Below are positions 1 through 5,495 of a stretch of 6,774 bases of DNA, piece by piece; the stretch's first letter is position 1; every line of letters starts with the position of its first letter. The notes beneath the pieces are model-generated. The model saw only the letters and a list, made by a program, of their open reading frames with translations, was not told where the DNA came from and searched no databases. Made by a program: the position numbers and the translations under genes. The stretch comes from Dehalococcoidales bacterium (GTDB lineage Bacteria > Chloroflexota > Dehalococcoidia > Dehalococcoidales > UBA5627). The DNA lies in NCBI GenBank assembly GCA_012520835.1, contig JAAYNN010000112.1, positions 1 to 6,774 on the forward strand, in the 5' to 3' direction.

Positions 1-240
1 TACAAATTAGATTTACCATCAATGTCGGCTATCGGCTATAAGCAAATCGGGATGTTTCTGAAAGGTGAATTGTCACTTGAAGAGGCTATCCAGCAAATAA
101 AATATGAAACGCACCGCTACGTTCGCAACCAGTATAACTGGTTTAAGCTGAAAGATGATAGAATAAAATGGTTCGATATACAAAACGATATTGAATCTGA
201 CATAATAAAAAGCATTAAAGATTTTATGGATTTTAATTAA
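1..240 (+). CDS. miaA: tRNA dimethylallyltransferase MiaA, C-terminal part (5' end outside window)
   Basis: MiaA transfers a dimethylallyl group to N6 of A37 in tRNAs that read UNN codons, the first step towards ms2i6A. Only about the last 79 codons are present; the frame is open from base 1, and the ATG at 22 is internal. The visible part holds the family's C-terminal signature: the IGYKQI segment, a GELSLEEAI helix, then THRYVRNQYNWFK, which corresponds to the usual T-RYAKRQ-TWF block, followed by a DDRIKWFDI segment and a short charged tail. The P-loop and substrate-binding core lie upstream, outside the window. Placement before hflX recalls the miaA-hfq-hflX order of enterobacteria, but no hfq is seen here. 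Recognition rests on the C-terminal block only, which is quite distinctive. Confidence 0.9.
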   Translation, partial: YKLDLPSMSAIGYKQIGMFLKGELSLEEAIQQIKYETHRYVRNQYNWFKLKDDRIKWFDIQNDIESDIIKSIKDFMDFN

Positions 241-246
241 GAACTT

Positions 247-381
247 GTATTTACCAGGTTGCAGAGTGTCGGCAACGATTTCGTTCTCATTTGGCAAAAG
301 GATTATTTCATTTATCGGCATAGAATAATAAAGACAAATTTAAAGCTAAAATCAGGAAAAACTTTACATAAAAGGGGTTAA
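247..381 (+). pseudogene. dapF: Relic of diaminopimelate epimerase N-terminus (dapF fragment)
   Basis: Directly after miaA, in the same frame, bases 247-291 read VFTRLQSVGNDFVLI. This matches the opening of DapF, normally M-F-K-x-x-G-GNDFV, where the Asn of GNDF binds substrate. After about 15 residues the resemblance stops: the frame continues with unrelated Lys-rich sequence and ends at TAA 379-381. An intact DapF is about 270-290 residues, so almost the whole gene, including both catalytic cysteines, is missing. The position expected for the start codon is GTA (247-249), and no good ribosome binding site precedes it. I read this as a deletion remnant between miaA and hflX. The match is short, so chance or a short peptide of other origin cannot be excluded. 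Confidence 0.55.
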
Positions 382-385
382 AATA
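371..385 (+). promoter_or_regulatory. Ribosome binding site with ATA at the expected hflX start
   Basis: AAAGGGG at 371-377 is followed after 5 bases by ATA at 383-385, in frame with hflX. Translation from here gives [19 protein letters not shown] after the first residue. This places the HflX-typical ERALLVGV-like segment about 12 residues in, where the family has it. No ATG, GTG or TTG occurs in frame between the upstream stop (347-349) and TTG 428. The site therefore looks like the original start region with ATG changed to ATA, or a genuine rare AUA start, or a base error in the assembly. Confidence 0.45.
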
Positions 386-427
386 AATAAAAAAGGATTA
401 AATACAGCATTCAACCGTGAAAAGGCT

Positions 428-1573
428 TTGCTGGTGGCGGTAACCACGGGTAACACTGGAGATAACTGGTCGTTAGAGCAATCTCTCGATGAGTTAGCCC
501 AACTGTCGAATACGGCAGGCGCAGTCGTAATCGGAAGACTTACCCAAAAATTAAATAAGCCGTCAAAAAACCTTTATATCGGAAAAGGCAAACTGGATGA
601 ACTGATTGAACTCAGGGAAAGTACCGGGGCTGACGTAGTTATCTTTGATGATGAGTTATCTCCTCTTCAGCAGAGAAACCTGGAGGAAGCTTTAAAAGTA
701 AAAATTATCGACAGGGTGACTCTTATACTGGATATATTTGCCAGCCGTGCGCAAACCCATGAAGGCAAATTACAGGTGGAGTTGGCACAGCATGAGTATC
801 TTCTGCCAAGGTTGGTTGGTCAATGGACTCACCTGGAACGCCTGGGCGGCGGTATCGGTACCAGAGGGCCCGGTGAATCACAGCTGGAAACCGACCGCAG
901 GCTGATAAGTAAAAAGATAAAAAAATTAAAAAAGCAACTGGATGATGTAAAGAAACACCGCATGCTTTATCGTCAACAGCGCCGCAAAAGCGGTATTCCG
1001 ATAGTGGCATTGGTGGGTTATACCAACTCGGGGAAAAGCACTCTACTAAATGCGCTTAGTAAGGCTGGCGTACTGGCTGAGGATAAACTGTTTGCCACTC
1101 TGGACCCGACAACAAGAAGGATTACACTCCCTGATAAAACATCCGTACTTATTAGCGATACGGTGGGATTCATCAGGAAGCTGCCACCGACATTAGTATC
1201 GGCTTTTCGTGCAACGCTTGAAGAATTGACGGAGGCAACCGTACTGCTGCATGTGGTGGATTTTTCATCGGGCAGTGCTGCCGAACAGTGTGAAGTTGTC
1301 GAGCAGATTTTAAAAGATCTGGAGATTTCGGACAAGCCGGTTGTTACGGTACTAAATAAAATAGACCTTTTACTGGATGAAAATAAAAAATGGACTGAAG
1401 AAGAGGCTCTTGAATTTTTCGAAAACCAGGAAAATAAAAAACAGGAAAATACGGTAATTATTTCAGCGGAAAAAGGCTGGGGGCTGAAAAATTTACTGGA
1501 AATGGTTAACCAAGTCATAAATTTACCCAAAACGGTTGCAAGGGATTTTACGCCAAAAAATGGCACGCTGTAA
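428..1573 (+). CDS. hflX: GTPase HflX (ribosome-associated)
   Basis: HflX is a TRAFAC-class GTPase that binds the 50S subunit and splits stalled or stress-inactivated ribosomes. Domains in order: the HflX N-terminal domain (about residues 1-190, with the [10 protein letters not shown] and [13 protein letters not shown] blocks, then the [19 protein letters not shown] signature), a Lys-rich coiled helix, then the G domain. GTPase motifs are all present: G1 GYTNSGKST at 197-205, G2 DPTTR at 226-230, G3 DTVGF at 244-248, G4 NKID at 310-313, and a SAE G5 near 345. The first conventional start is TTG 428, but the conserved EKALLVAV block begins just upstream of it. The true product therefore probably starts at ATA 383 (396 residues, against 381 from TTG). 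The TTG lacks a properly spaced ribosome binding site. Apart from the start the gene looks intact. It lies downstream of miaA and the dapF relic, possibly in one transcript. Confidence 0.95.
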   Translation: MLVAVTTGNTGDNWSLEQSLDELAQLSNTAGAVVIGRLTQKLNKPSKNLYIGKGKLDELIELRESTGADVVIFDDELSPLQQRNLEEALKVKIIDRVTLILDIFASRAQTHEGKLQVELAQHEYLLPRLVGQWTHLERLGGGIGTRGPGESQLETDRRLISKKIKKLKKQLDDVKKHRMLYRQQRRKSGIPIVALVGYTNSGKSTLLNALSKAGVLAEDKLFATLDPTTRRITLPDKTSVLISDTVGFIRKLPPTLVSAFRATLEELTEATVLLHVVDFSSGSAAEQCEVVEQILKDLEISDKPVVTVLNKIDLLLDENKKWTEEEALEFFENQENKKQENTVIISAEKGWGLKNLLEMVNQVINLPKTVARDFTPKNGTL

Positions 1574-1591
1574 TCAAAATTTAGCCATTTT
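1557..1591 (+). terminator. Weak hairpin over the hflX stop codon
   Basis: AAAATGGC (1557-1564) is complementary to GCCATTTT (1584-1591), giving an 8-bp stem that encloses the hflX stop codon with a 19-base loop. The same left arm, extended to AAAAATGGCA (1556-1565), also matches TGCCATTTTT at 1625-1634 over 10 bp, so two pairings are mutually exclusive. The T-rich right arms could help termination, but the loops are long and the stems AT-rich. This is the only terminator-like structure I see after hflX. Confidence 0.25.
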
Positions 1592-1680
1592 ATAGGTGCT
1601 ATTAATAGAAATCCTTGCACGGAATGCCATTTTTAATTATGTGCAGTGCTCAATCGTGGAAAAACCTGTAAAAACACTTC

Positions 1681-1686
1681 AAGGAG
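1681..1686 (+). promoter_or_regulatory. Orphan Shine-Dalgarno sequence AAGGAG
   Basis: AAGGAG is a strong match to the anti-Shine-Dalgarno sequence, but no ATG, GTG or TTG follows within 4-12 bases. ATA at 1690-1692 opens a 14-codon frame reading TEKIHNKLSFFTF and then a stop, with a spacer of only 3 bases. It may be the leftover of a lost gene or a chance A/G run in AT-rich DNA. Confidence 0.25.
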
Positions 1687-1865
1687 ATAATAACAGAAAA
1701 AATTCATAATAAATTATCATTTTTCACTTTTTAATAATATTTTACCGGGAATTTCCATATATTTTTCTTCAGGGAAATAGTTAACATAAAAAGCGGGGTA
1801 TTTTGGGAACTAGAAATAAGGCATTGGCATTAAAGAATAAGGGATTATTAATTTTTATATTTTAG

Positions 1866-1965
1866 CCCAATGGTTACTTCATCTCCTGGCCTCTTTCATG
1901 GTGAACCGGGGGACTCATTGAAAGAGAAATCAAGAGCTTGTCGCATCCACATTGATAAGAATCCC
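1866..1965. repeat. GC-rich island in the AT desert, candidate inserted or dispersed repeat
   Basis: GC is 47% by count, against 20-23% in 100-base samples on either side. The segment is open on both strands: a + frame from ATG 1870 to TAA 1980 (36 residues) and a - frame from 1967 to 1896 (23 residues). Neither has a ribosome binding site. It carries the hairpin 1891-1926. Sharp compositional borders and openness on both strands suggest a small inserted element or a surviving piece of a gene. I do not recognise it, and whether it recurs in the genome cannot be seen from one copy. Confidence 0.35.
1891..1926. repeat. Perfect 8-bp inverted repeat (hairpin)
   Basis: CTCTTTCA (1891-1898) and TGAAAGAG (1919-1926) are exact reverse complements with a 20-base GC-rich spacer that includes a run of five G. 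With a one-base bulge the stem can be extended inward by a few pairs (ATGG with TCAT). No T-run follows on either strand, so it is not a classical terminator. It lies at the centre of the GC-rich island. Confidence 0.5.
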
Positions 1966-2064
1966 ATTTTACAACAATAAAAAATTTCCCGGATACGTTT
2001 ATAGATTTTGACACAAACCTTATTAGTAAACAGCCGGGGTTTTATTTCGATTCAAGATTTTTAC

Positions 2065-2126
2065 AGGAGTAGTAAATGATGTTGTGCACCAAGTGGTTAA
2101 ATACGTTCTTATTTTTAGATATATAA
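2065..2126 (+). CDS. Possible 16-residue small peptide with ribosome binding site
   Basis: AGGAG at 2065-2069 is followed after 6 bases by ATG 2076, which opens MMLCTKWLNTFLFLDI and ends at TAA 2124-2126. Spacing and strength of the ribosome binding site are good, better than most chance sites in this region. The peptide is hydrophobic in its second half but too short to place in a family. The start overlaps the first copy of the 21-base motif (2071-2091). It could be a leader or small peptide, or chance. There is no downstream gene on the same strand for about 1.6 kb, which argues against a leader peptide. Confidence 0.15.
2071..2091 (+). repeat. 21-base motif, copy 1 (divergent)
   Basis: It matches copy 3 (2240-2260) in the same orientation at 15 of 21 positions, sharing the core TGAT-TTGTGC. 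Copies 2 and 3 are closer to each other than to this one. Confidence 0.35.
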
Positions 2127-2180
2127 AGCAAAAATACCAAGTTTTTATGTAAACTTTACAAGCTATAGCTGCCAATATTA

Positions 2181-2201
2181 TTTCGCACAATATATATTAT
2201 G
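2181..2201 (-). repeat. 21-base motif, copy 2 (left arm of inverted repeat)
   Basis: On the - strand this reads CATAATATATATTGTGCGAA plus one base. It pairs with copy 3 at 2240-2260, with an exact 11-base core: TCGCACAATAT (2183-2193) against ATATTGTGCGA (2248-2258). The two arms are separated by 38 bases. TTGTGC or its complement occurs at these three sites and I found it nowhere else in the window. Confidence 0.5.
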
Positions 2202-2239
2202 TAATATTTATACTAAAAATGCCGATTTCAACAACAAGA

Positions 2240-2260
2240 CATAAGTGATATTGTGCGACA
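2240..2260 (+). repeat. 21-base motif, copy 3 (right arm of inverted repeat)
   Basis: It reads CATAAGTGATATTGTGCGAC plus one base, and is the inverted partner of copy 2 with about 17 of 21 positions alike. Possible readings are ends of a small mobile element, a site pair for a DNA-binding protein or recombinase, or an RNA stem. No coding capacity lies between the arms. Confidence 0.5.
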
Positions 2261-2350
2261 TGCAAAACAAGTCTGAAAATTGGATTCGCCTATATAAAAC
2301 GATGGTAATAAAAGATGCCAACCAATAAATTAAAAGAGTAAATCAATGTT

Positions 2351-3310
2351 TCAGGGCTGAATCACAATACAATCCGTCATACGCATGGCAATCAGCGAAC
2401 CCGTATATTTCCCCTGTATGCTAACCGGTTGGCCTTTTTGAAGGCTCATTAATATAGATGCATATTTTTTATCGAACATGCATTGTATACTTTTTGTCAG
2501 GTCAAAAGACTCATCTGTCAGCCTTATATAATTGATGGCTAGCACTTCTTTGACATCAATGGCAGCAGCATAACCGGAAACCCTTAATATCTTGTTGGTG
2601 TATTTAGCGGTGGCTAAATTATAATCGGCGGCATATTCCGTGAGCAATTCATCTATCGTTATGTAAATATCGGCTGTTGCCGCCGGTTCTGTTTCTTCTT
2701 GAACAGGCTCTTCAGTCACCGGTTCAGGATAGTCCTGGGCCGGTTCTTTGCAAGGTTCTTCTTCTTTAGCCGATTCTGCCTCTATTTCATCTGCCAATTC
2801 TTCCTCAGCAGTATCGATGTCTTTATTTAATTCTGTAGTTTCAGAAATTATTTCCGGCTCCTGAATATTACATGCGGAAATTTCTGTTTCTTCATGGGCT
2901 TCCTGATATACTTCAATAACTTCCTCTGGCTTATTTTCCCCTTCGTTTACAGCCGTCGTTTCGTAGACATCTTCCTGCTCGATCGCTCCCTGTGCAGACA
3001 ATTGTTCTTCCGTAACTTCCTCCGTAATTAACGGAGGATCTCTATACATTGAATCAGTCTCTTCTCTATCAGTGCAAGTAACCACCGGCACATCCTGCAT
3101 CTCCCTGAGGAATTCTCTTTCCGGCTCATAACTGATATCAACCTGTTCTTCAACAACACGCTTCTTTCCGTATAGCCTTTCCTCTCTGACCTGGCTATAT
3201 GTTTTATCGATAGCTTTAAATGCAGGGGAAGCTAGCGGATAGCCGCATAAATAACATGCCCAGTCTTTTGTTCTCATGGTCTCTCTGATACAATTCGGAC
3301 ATCTTGGCAT
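2351..3310 (-). CDS. Zinc ribbon protein with acidic linker and C-terminal tRNA_anti-like OB domain
   Basis: A 319-residue protein of unknown function. An N-terminal zinc ribbon has Cys 4, 7, 19 and 22 (CPNC...CYLC). Residues of about 55-212 form a low-complexity, very Glu-rich linker, probably disordered. Residues 213-319 resemble the tRNA_anti-like (OB-fold) domain: TIDELLTEYAADYNLATAKY helix, ILRVSGYAAAI strand, an IQCMF strand, then LQKGQPVSIQGKY and a final DCIVIQP. That domain is thought to bind nucleic acid or ligands; its exact role is not known. There is no signal peptide or membrane segment, so a cytoplasmic location is likely. The start is ATG at 3310, preceded by GAGGTG with 5-base spacing. 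It follows two tRNA genes on the same strand and may be read partly from their transcript. No clear terminator is seen after the stop. Family assignment of the OB domain is by eye. Confidence 0.85.
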   Translation of the reverse strand: MPRCPNCIRETMRTKDWACYLCGYPLASPAFKAIDKTYSQVREERLYGKKRVVEEQVDISYEPEREFLREMQDVPVVTCTDREETDSMYRDPPLITEEVTEEQLSAQGAIEQEDVYETTAVNEGENKPEEVIEVYQEAHEETEISACNIQEPEIISETTELNKDIDTAEEELADEIEAESAKEEEPCKEPAQDYPEPVTEEPVQEETEPAATADIYITIDELLTEYAADYNLATAKYTNKILRVSGYAAAIDVKEVLAINYIRLTDESFDLTKSIQCMFDKKYASILMSLQKGQPVSIQGKYTGSLIAMRMTDCIVIQP

Positions 3311-3340
3311 TTCGCACCTCTAACAGAAATATAATACAGT

Positions 3341-3368
3341 ATGATAAATATTTATAGAAGGTAAGCAA
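3341..3368 (-). promoter_or_regulatory. Possible promoter of the zinc ribbon/OB gene
   Basis: On the - strand TTGCTT (complement of 3363-3368), a 16-base spacer and TATCAT (complement of 3341-3346) form a fair sigma70-type pair about 30 bases upstream of ATG 3310. The AT-rich context makes chance matches likely. Confidence 0.3.
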
Positions 3369-3405
3369 ACAAAGGCTGCAGGATTAATGACGAGTGTTAT
3401 AAAAG

Positions 3406-3477
<72 letters not shown>

Positions 3478-3527
3478 CCAATTTATCAAAAAAGTTTAAC
3501 ATTTAATTGCCCGGCAATACAAGATTG

Positions 3528-3602
3528 TGGAGCGGGAGACGGGATTCGAACCCGCGACCACCTGCTTGGAAGGCAGGTACTCTACCGCTGAGTTACTCCC
3601 GC
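3528..3602 (-). tRNA. tRNA-Gly (UCC anticodon)
   Basis: A complete cloverleaf on the - strand: acceptor GCGGGAG/CTCCCGC, D arm ACTC/GAGT, anticodon stem CCTGC/GCAGG with loop CTTCCAA (anticodon TCC), variable TGGTC, T arm GCGGG-TTCGAAT-CCCGT, discriminator T. CCA is encoded (complement of 3528-3530), unlike in the neighbouring CAU tRNA. It is first of the tRNA pair and probably co-transcribed with it. The DNA upstream (3605-3640) is AT-rich with several -10-like elements but no clear -35. Confidence 0.97.
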
Positions 3603-3690
3603 GCTATATTATGTAATATATAATTAATATAATCTGCCTTGCCTGAAACTTTATATATTATAACTGCTGCTCTATTTTCAATCAACTTAT

Positions 3691-3719
3691 TTGAATAGTT
3701 CGCTGAAGCTTTATAAAAT
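3691..3719 (+). promoter_or_regulatory. Possible promoter for the zinc ribbon-yggS pair
   Basis: TTGAAT (3691-3696), a 17-base spacer and TAAAAT (3714-3719) match the sigma70 pattern fairly well, about 50 bases before ATG 3769. No operator is evident. Confidence 0.35.
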
Positions 3720-3768
3720 ACCAAAATTCTGATATTCTCTTTTATGAGTTAATCGTCAGGGAGCCGCC

Positions 3769-4173
3769 ATGGTTTTTTTATTCGGAAACAAGGATTATTA
3801 TGACCTGCTGGGTTATATAAACATGCAATGCCCTACCTGTAAAACACAGAGAATATTTGCTGTTAAACAGGAAAGAAAAAGATTGACTATTTATTTTATT
3901 CCCACTTTTCAGTATTCTTCGAGACAGATTGTGGTTTGCCAGCACTGTGGTGCAGCCTTGCAGGTTGACGATGATTTAAAATCCAGAGTAGCTAAAAATA
4001 TGATAACTCAAAAAAAACTGGATTCATTAATTGAGAGCGGTAAAGTAGACAATCTAATTGAAGCTGTAACCAAAAGAAAAACCAGGAAACCGCGAAGAAT
4101 GCGTTGTTTAAATTGTTCCAGTTTAATCGAAAAAACAGTGAAATTTTGTCCTGAGTGCGGAAGCAAAATATGA
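3769..4173 (+). CDS. Double zinc ribbon protein of unknown function
   Basis: A 134-residue cytoplasmic protein with two separate treble-clef or ribbon-like zinc sites. The first has Cys 21, 24, 57 and 60 (CPTC...CQHC), with a basic, aromatic middle (QERKRLTIYFIPTFQY), as in small bacterial zinc ribbon proteins of the zinc_ribbon_15 type. The second is at the C-terminus with Cys 113, 116, 127 and 130 (CLNC...CPEC). Between them is a helical stretch and a strongly basic patch (TKRKTRKPRR) that could bind nucleic acid. The start ATG 3769 is preceded by AGGGAG with a 5-base spacer. The stop overlaps the yggS start as ATGA, implying translational coupling. No function is known to me. Confidence is high that it is a gene, low for any role. 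Confidence 0.9.
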   Translation: MVFLFGNKDYYDLLGYINMQCPTCKTQRIFAVKQERKRLTIYFIPTFQYSSRQIVVCQHCGAALQVDDDLKSRVAKNMITQKKLDSLIESGKVDNLIEAVTKRKTRKPRRMRCLNCSSLIEKTVKFCPECGSKI

Positions 4174-4829
4174 GCATAGAACAAAACGTACATGAATTAT
4201 TACATGAATTGCCGCCCGATGTTCAACTGGTTGCGGCGGCAAAATCCATGGGAATACCTCAAGTGTTGCAGGCCATCGATGCAGGTGTAAAAATCATCGG
4301 CGAGAATTATATACAGGAAGCGGAAGAAAAATATAAAGTCATCGGCAATCGGGTAAAATGGCATTTTATCGGGCATTTGCAGAGCAATAAGGTCAAAAAG
4401 GCGGTAGCGATATTCGATATGATAGAAACGGTCGATTCGGTTGAGATAGCATCTGCTATCGCTAAAAGATGTGCCGAGGTTGGCAAGATCATGCCGGTGC
4501 TTATCGAGGTTAACAGCGGCGCGGAAGAACAGAAATGCGGCGTTTTAACTGAAAATGCCGCCTATGTAATCAGCGCAGTTTCCCGATTTCCCTCTATAAA
4601 GGTGATGGGTCTAATGACTATGGGGCCGCTAACCGGAGAGCAGGAAGAAGCGCGCCCCTATTTTGCAAAAACCAGAGAGGTATTCGAAAATATTAAAGGT
4701 CTGAATATAGATGGTATAGAAATGAAATACCTGTCCATGGGAATGACTAACACCTACAAGGTGGCAATCGAGGAAGGCGCCAATATCGTCAGAATCGGAA
4801 GTAAAATATTCGGTCCGAGAAAAAGCTGA
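4170..4829 (+). CDS. yggS: PLP homeostasis protein, YggS/PROSC family
   Basis: A single-domain TIM-barrel, PLP-binding protein that keeps free pyridoxal phosphate and B6 vitamers in balance; no enzymatic reaction is established for the family. The PLP lysine is K25 in LVAAAKSMG, where most members have VAVSK. Other family blocks are IIGENYIQEAEEK, WHFIGHLQSNK, EVNSGAEEQKCGV, MGLMTMGPL, and the C-terminal LSMGMTNTYKVAIEEG...VRIGSKIFGPR, which holds the phosphate. At 219 residues it is slightly short: the N-terminal helix is reduced. ATG 4170 is preferred over the in-frame GTG 4155, because GGAAG (4159-4163) sits 6 bases before it and ATG overlaps the previous stop. It ends at base 4829, directly against the convergent HAD gene. 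Confidence 0.95.
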   Translation: MSIEQNVHELLHELPPDVQLVAAAKSMGIPQVLQAIDAGVKIIGENYIQEAEEKYKVIGNRVKWHFIGHLQSNKVKKAVAIFDMIETVDSVEIASAIAKRCAEVGKIMPVLIEVNSGAEEQKCGVLTENAAYVISAVSRFPSIKVMGLMTMGPLTGEQEEARPYFAKTREVFENIKGLNIDGIEMKYLSMGMTNTYKVAIEEGANIVRIGSKIFGPRKS

Positions 4830-5489
4830 TTAATCGATGGTTTCAAGCCCTTTTATTATGTCATCCAGGCTTTCAAAAGGCAGGCATTTCATCCCCTCTT
4901 CCCGGCAAAGCGATAGCATCGGCTCAGTTGCAAAGGTATAATGCGCCAGTTTGGCTACCGGTATATCGGAAGCACCGTTGCCGATGCTGATAACTCTCCA
5001 GCCCTCTTTTAGAAACTGTTTTATATAAGCCTCTTTAAAACCAGACTGTATTTCATGGCCGTCGGGCCCGATATAGCATGCTTCGATTCCGTTGCTATTA
5101 AATTCAGCCTGTGCGGCGTATATCTCGACATCTTCCTTTATGCCTGCATTTTTTAGCAGTGTTTGAATATAAAAGATCATGCCGTTACTAACTATAGTAA
5201 ACCGGAAATGGCGCGAATTGCAGTAATTCAACAGATTTTCCAGGTCGGGCCTCAGTTCTGCTCTTTCCCTGACAAATCGAATCAGTGTGGGTTTATCTGC
5301 CTTCACCATTCTGAATGCAAGCTTATTGAAGCGCCCTACGGAAATTTGATTATTCTTGTACTGTTCCAGAATTGAACGCCAATCACCATCGGCAAAATTA
5401 TCCAGTATCAGGAAACTGATATCTTCTTCGGTTAATGTACCGTCGAAGTCGCATTGAATCAGGGTTCCGGTATTTGCAGAATGTTGCAT
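4830..5489 (-). CDS. HAD-superfamily phosphatase, MtnX/SerB-like
   Basis: A 219-residue cytoplasmic phosphatase of the HAD IB type. Motif I is DFDGT (nucleophile D14, acid D16), motif II is the S101-N102 pair in TIVSNG, motif III is probably K152 in SGFKEAYI, and motif IV is GNGASD with D175. The cap inserts after motif I, as in phosphoserine phosphatase and MtnX (2-hydroxy-3-keto-5-methylthiopentenyl-1-phosphate phosphatase). No other methionine salvage or serine genes are nearby, so the substrate is uncertain. It starts 6 bases after the def stop and is probably co-transcribed with it. Its ribosome binding site is weak (AAGG 10 bases before ATG), suggesting dependence on translation from def. 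Its stop abuts the yggS stop with no gap, so the two convergent transcripts must overlap or end inside the genes. Confidence 0.88.
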   Translation of the reverse strand: MQHSANTGTLIQCDFDGTLTEEDISFLILDNFADGDWRSILEQYKNNQISVGRFNKLAFRMVKADKPTLIRFVRERAELRPDLENLLNYCNSRHFRFTIVSNGMIFYIQTLLKNAGIKEDVEIYAAQAEFNSNGIEACYIGPDGHEIQSGFKEAYIKQFLKEGWRVISIGNGASDIPVAKLAHYTFATEPMLSLCREEGMKCLPFESLDDIIKGLETID

Positions 5490-5495
5490 GGATGA

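Larger units (their letters stand above)
1574..2350. other. Long AT-rich intergenic region without a recognisable gene
   Basis: This stretch separates hflX (+) from the 3' end of the zinc ribbon/OB protein gene (-). No ORF of convincing length or homology is seen on either strand. Composition is very AT-rich: 20% GC at 1691-1790 and 23% at 2101-2200. It is interrupted by an island of 47% GC at 1866-1965. It also holds an orphan Shine-Dalgarno sequence at 1681-1686, a 16-codon ORF at 2076-2126, and three copies of a 21-base motif between 2071 and 2260. Decayed genes or inserted repeats would explain the pattern, but no ancestor can be named. Confidence 0.7.

Noticed and set aside
73..321. 82-residue - strand ORF opposite the miaA end
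   Set aside because: Overlaps the conserved miaA C-terminus and the dapF relic in antisense; no ribosome binding site or homology seen.
723..1010. 95-residue - strand ORF opposite hflX
   Set aside because: Shadow frame over the conserved Hfl[13 protein letters not shown] region, with no support of its own.
1018..1620. 200-residue - strand ORF opposite hflX
   Set aside because: Ser-rich shadow of the hflX GTPase domain; hflX motifs are intact on the other strand and this ORF has no recognisable domain.
1868..1900. On the - strand, KRPGDEVTIGLK looks like the end of a PDZ domain
   Set aside because: Only about 12 residues with an in-frame stop directly before them; too short to call a protease relic.
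1891..1926. Riboswitch or intrinsic terminator at the hairpin
   Set aside because: No T-run on either strand, no downstream gene at suitable distance, and no match to riboswitch cores that I know.
2008..2046. TTGACA at 2008-2013 as a promoter for the 16-codon ORF
   Set aside because: No -10 element at 16-18 bases distance; the nearest candidates are 7 or 26 bases away.
2193..2207. 15-base identity TATATTATGTAATAT with 3605-3619
   Set aside because: Low-complexity AT sequence in two AT-rich intergenic regions; chance is the simpler reading.
3490..3525. Small hairpin ATTGC/GCAAT between the two tRNAs as a terminator
   Set aside because: Five pairs only, and the T-run is several bases away; more likely a spacer in a shared tRNA transcript.
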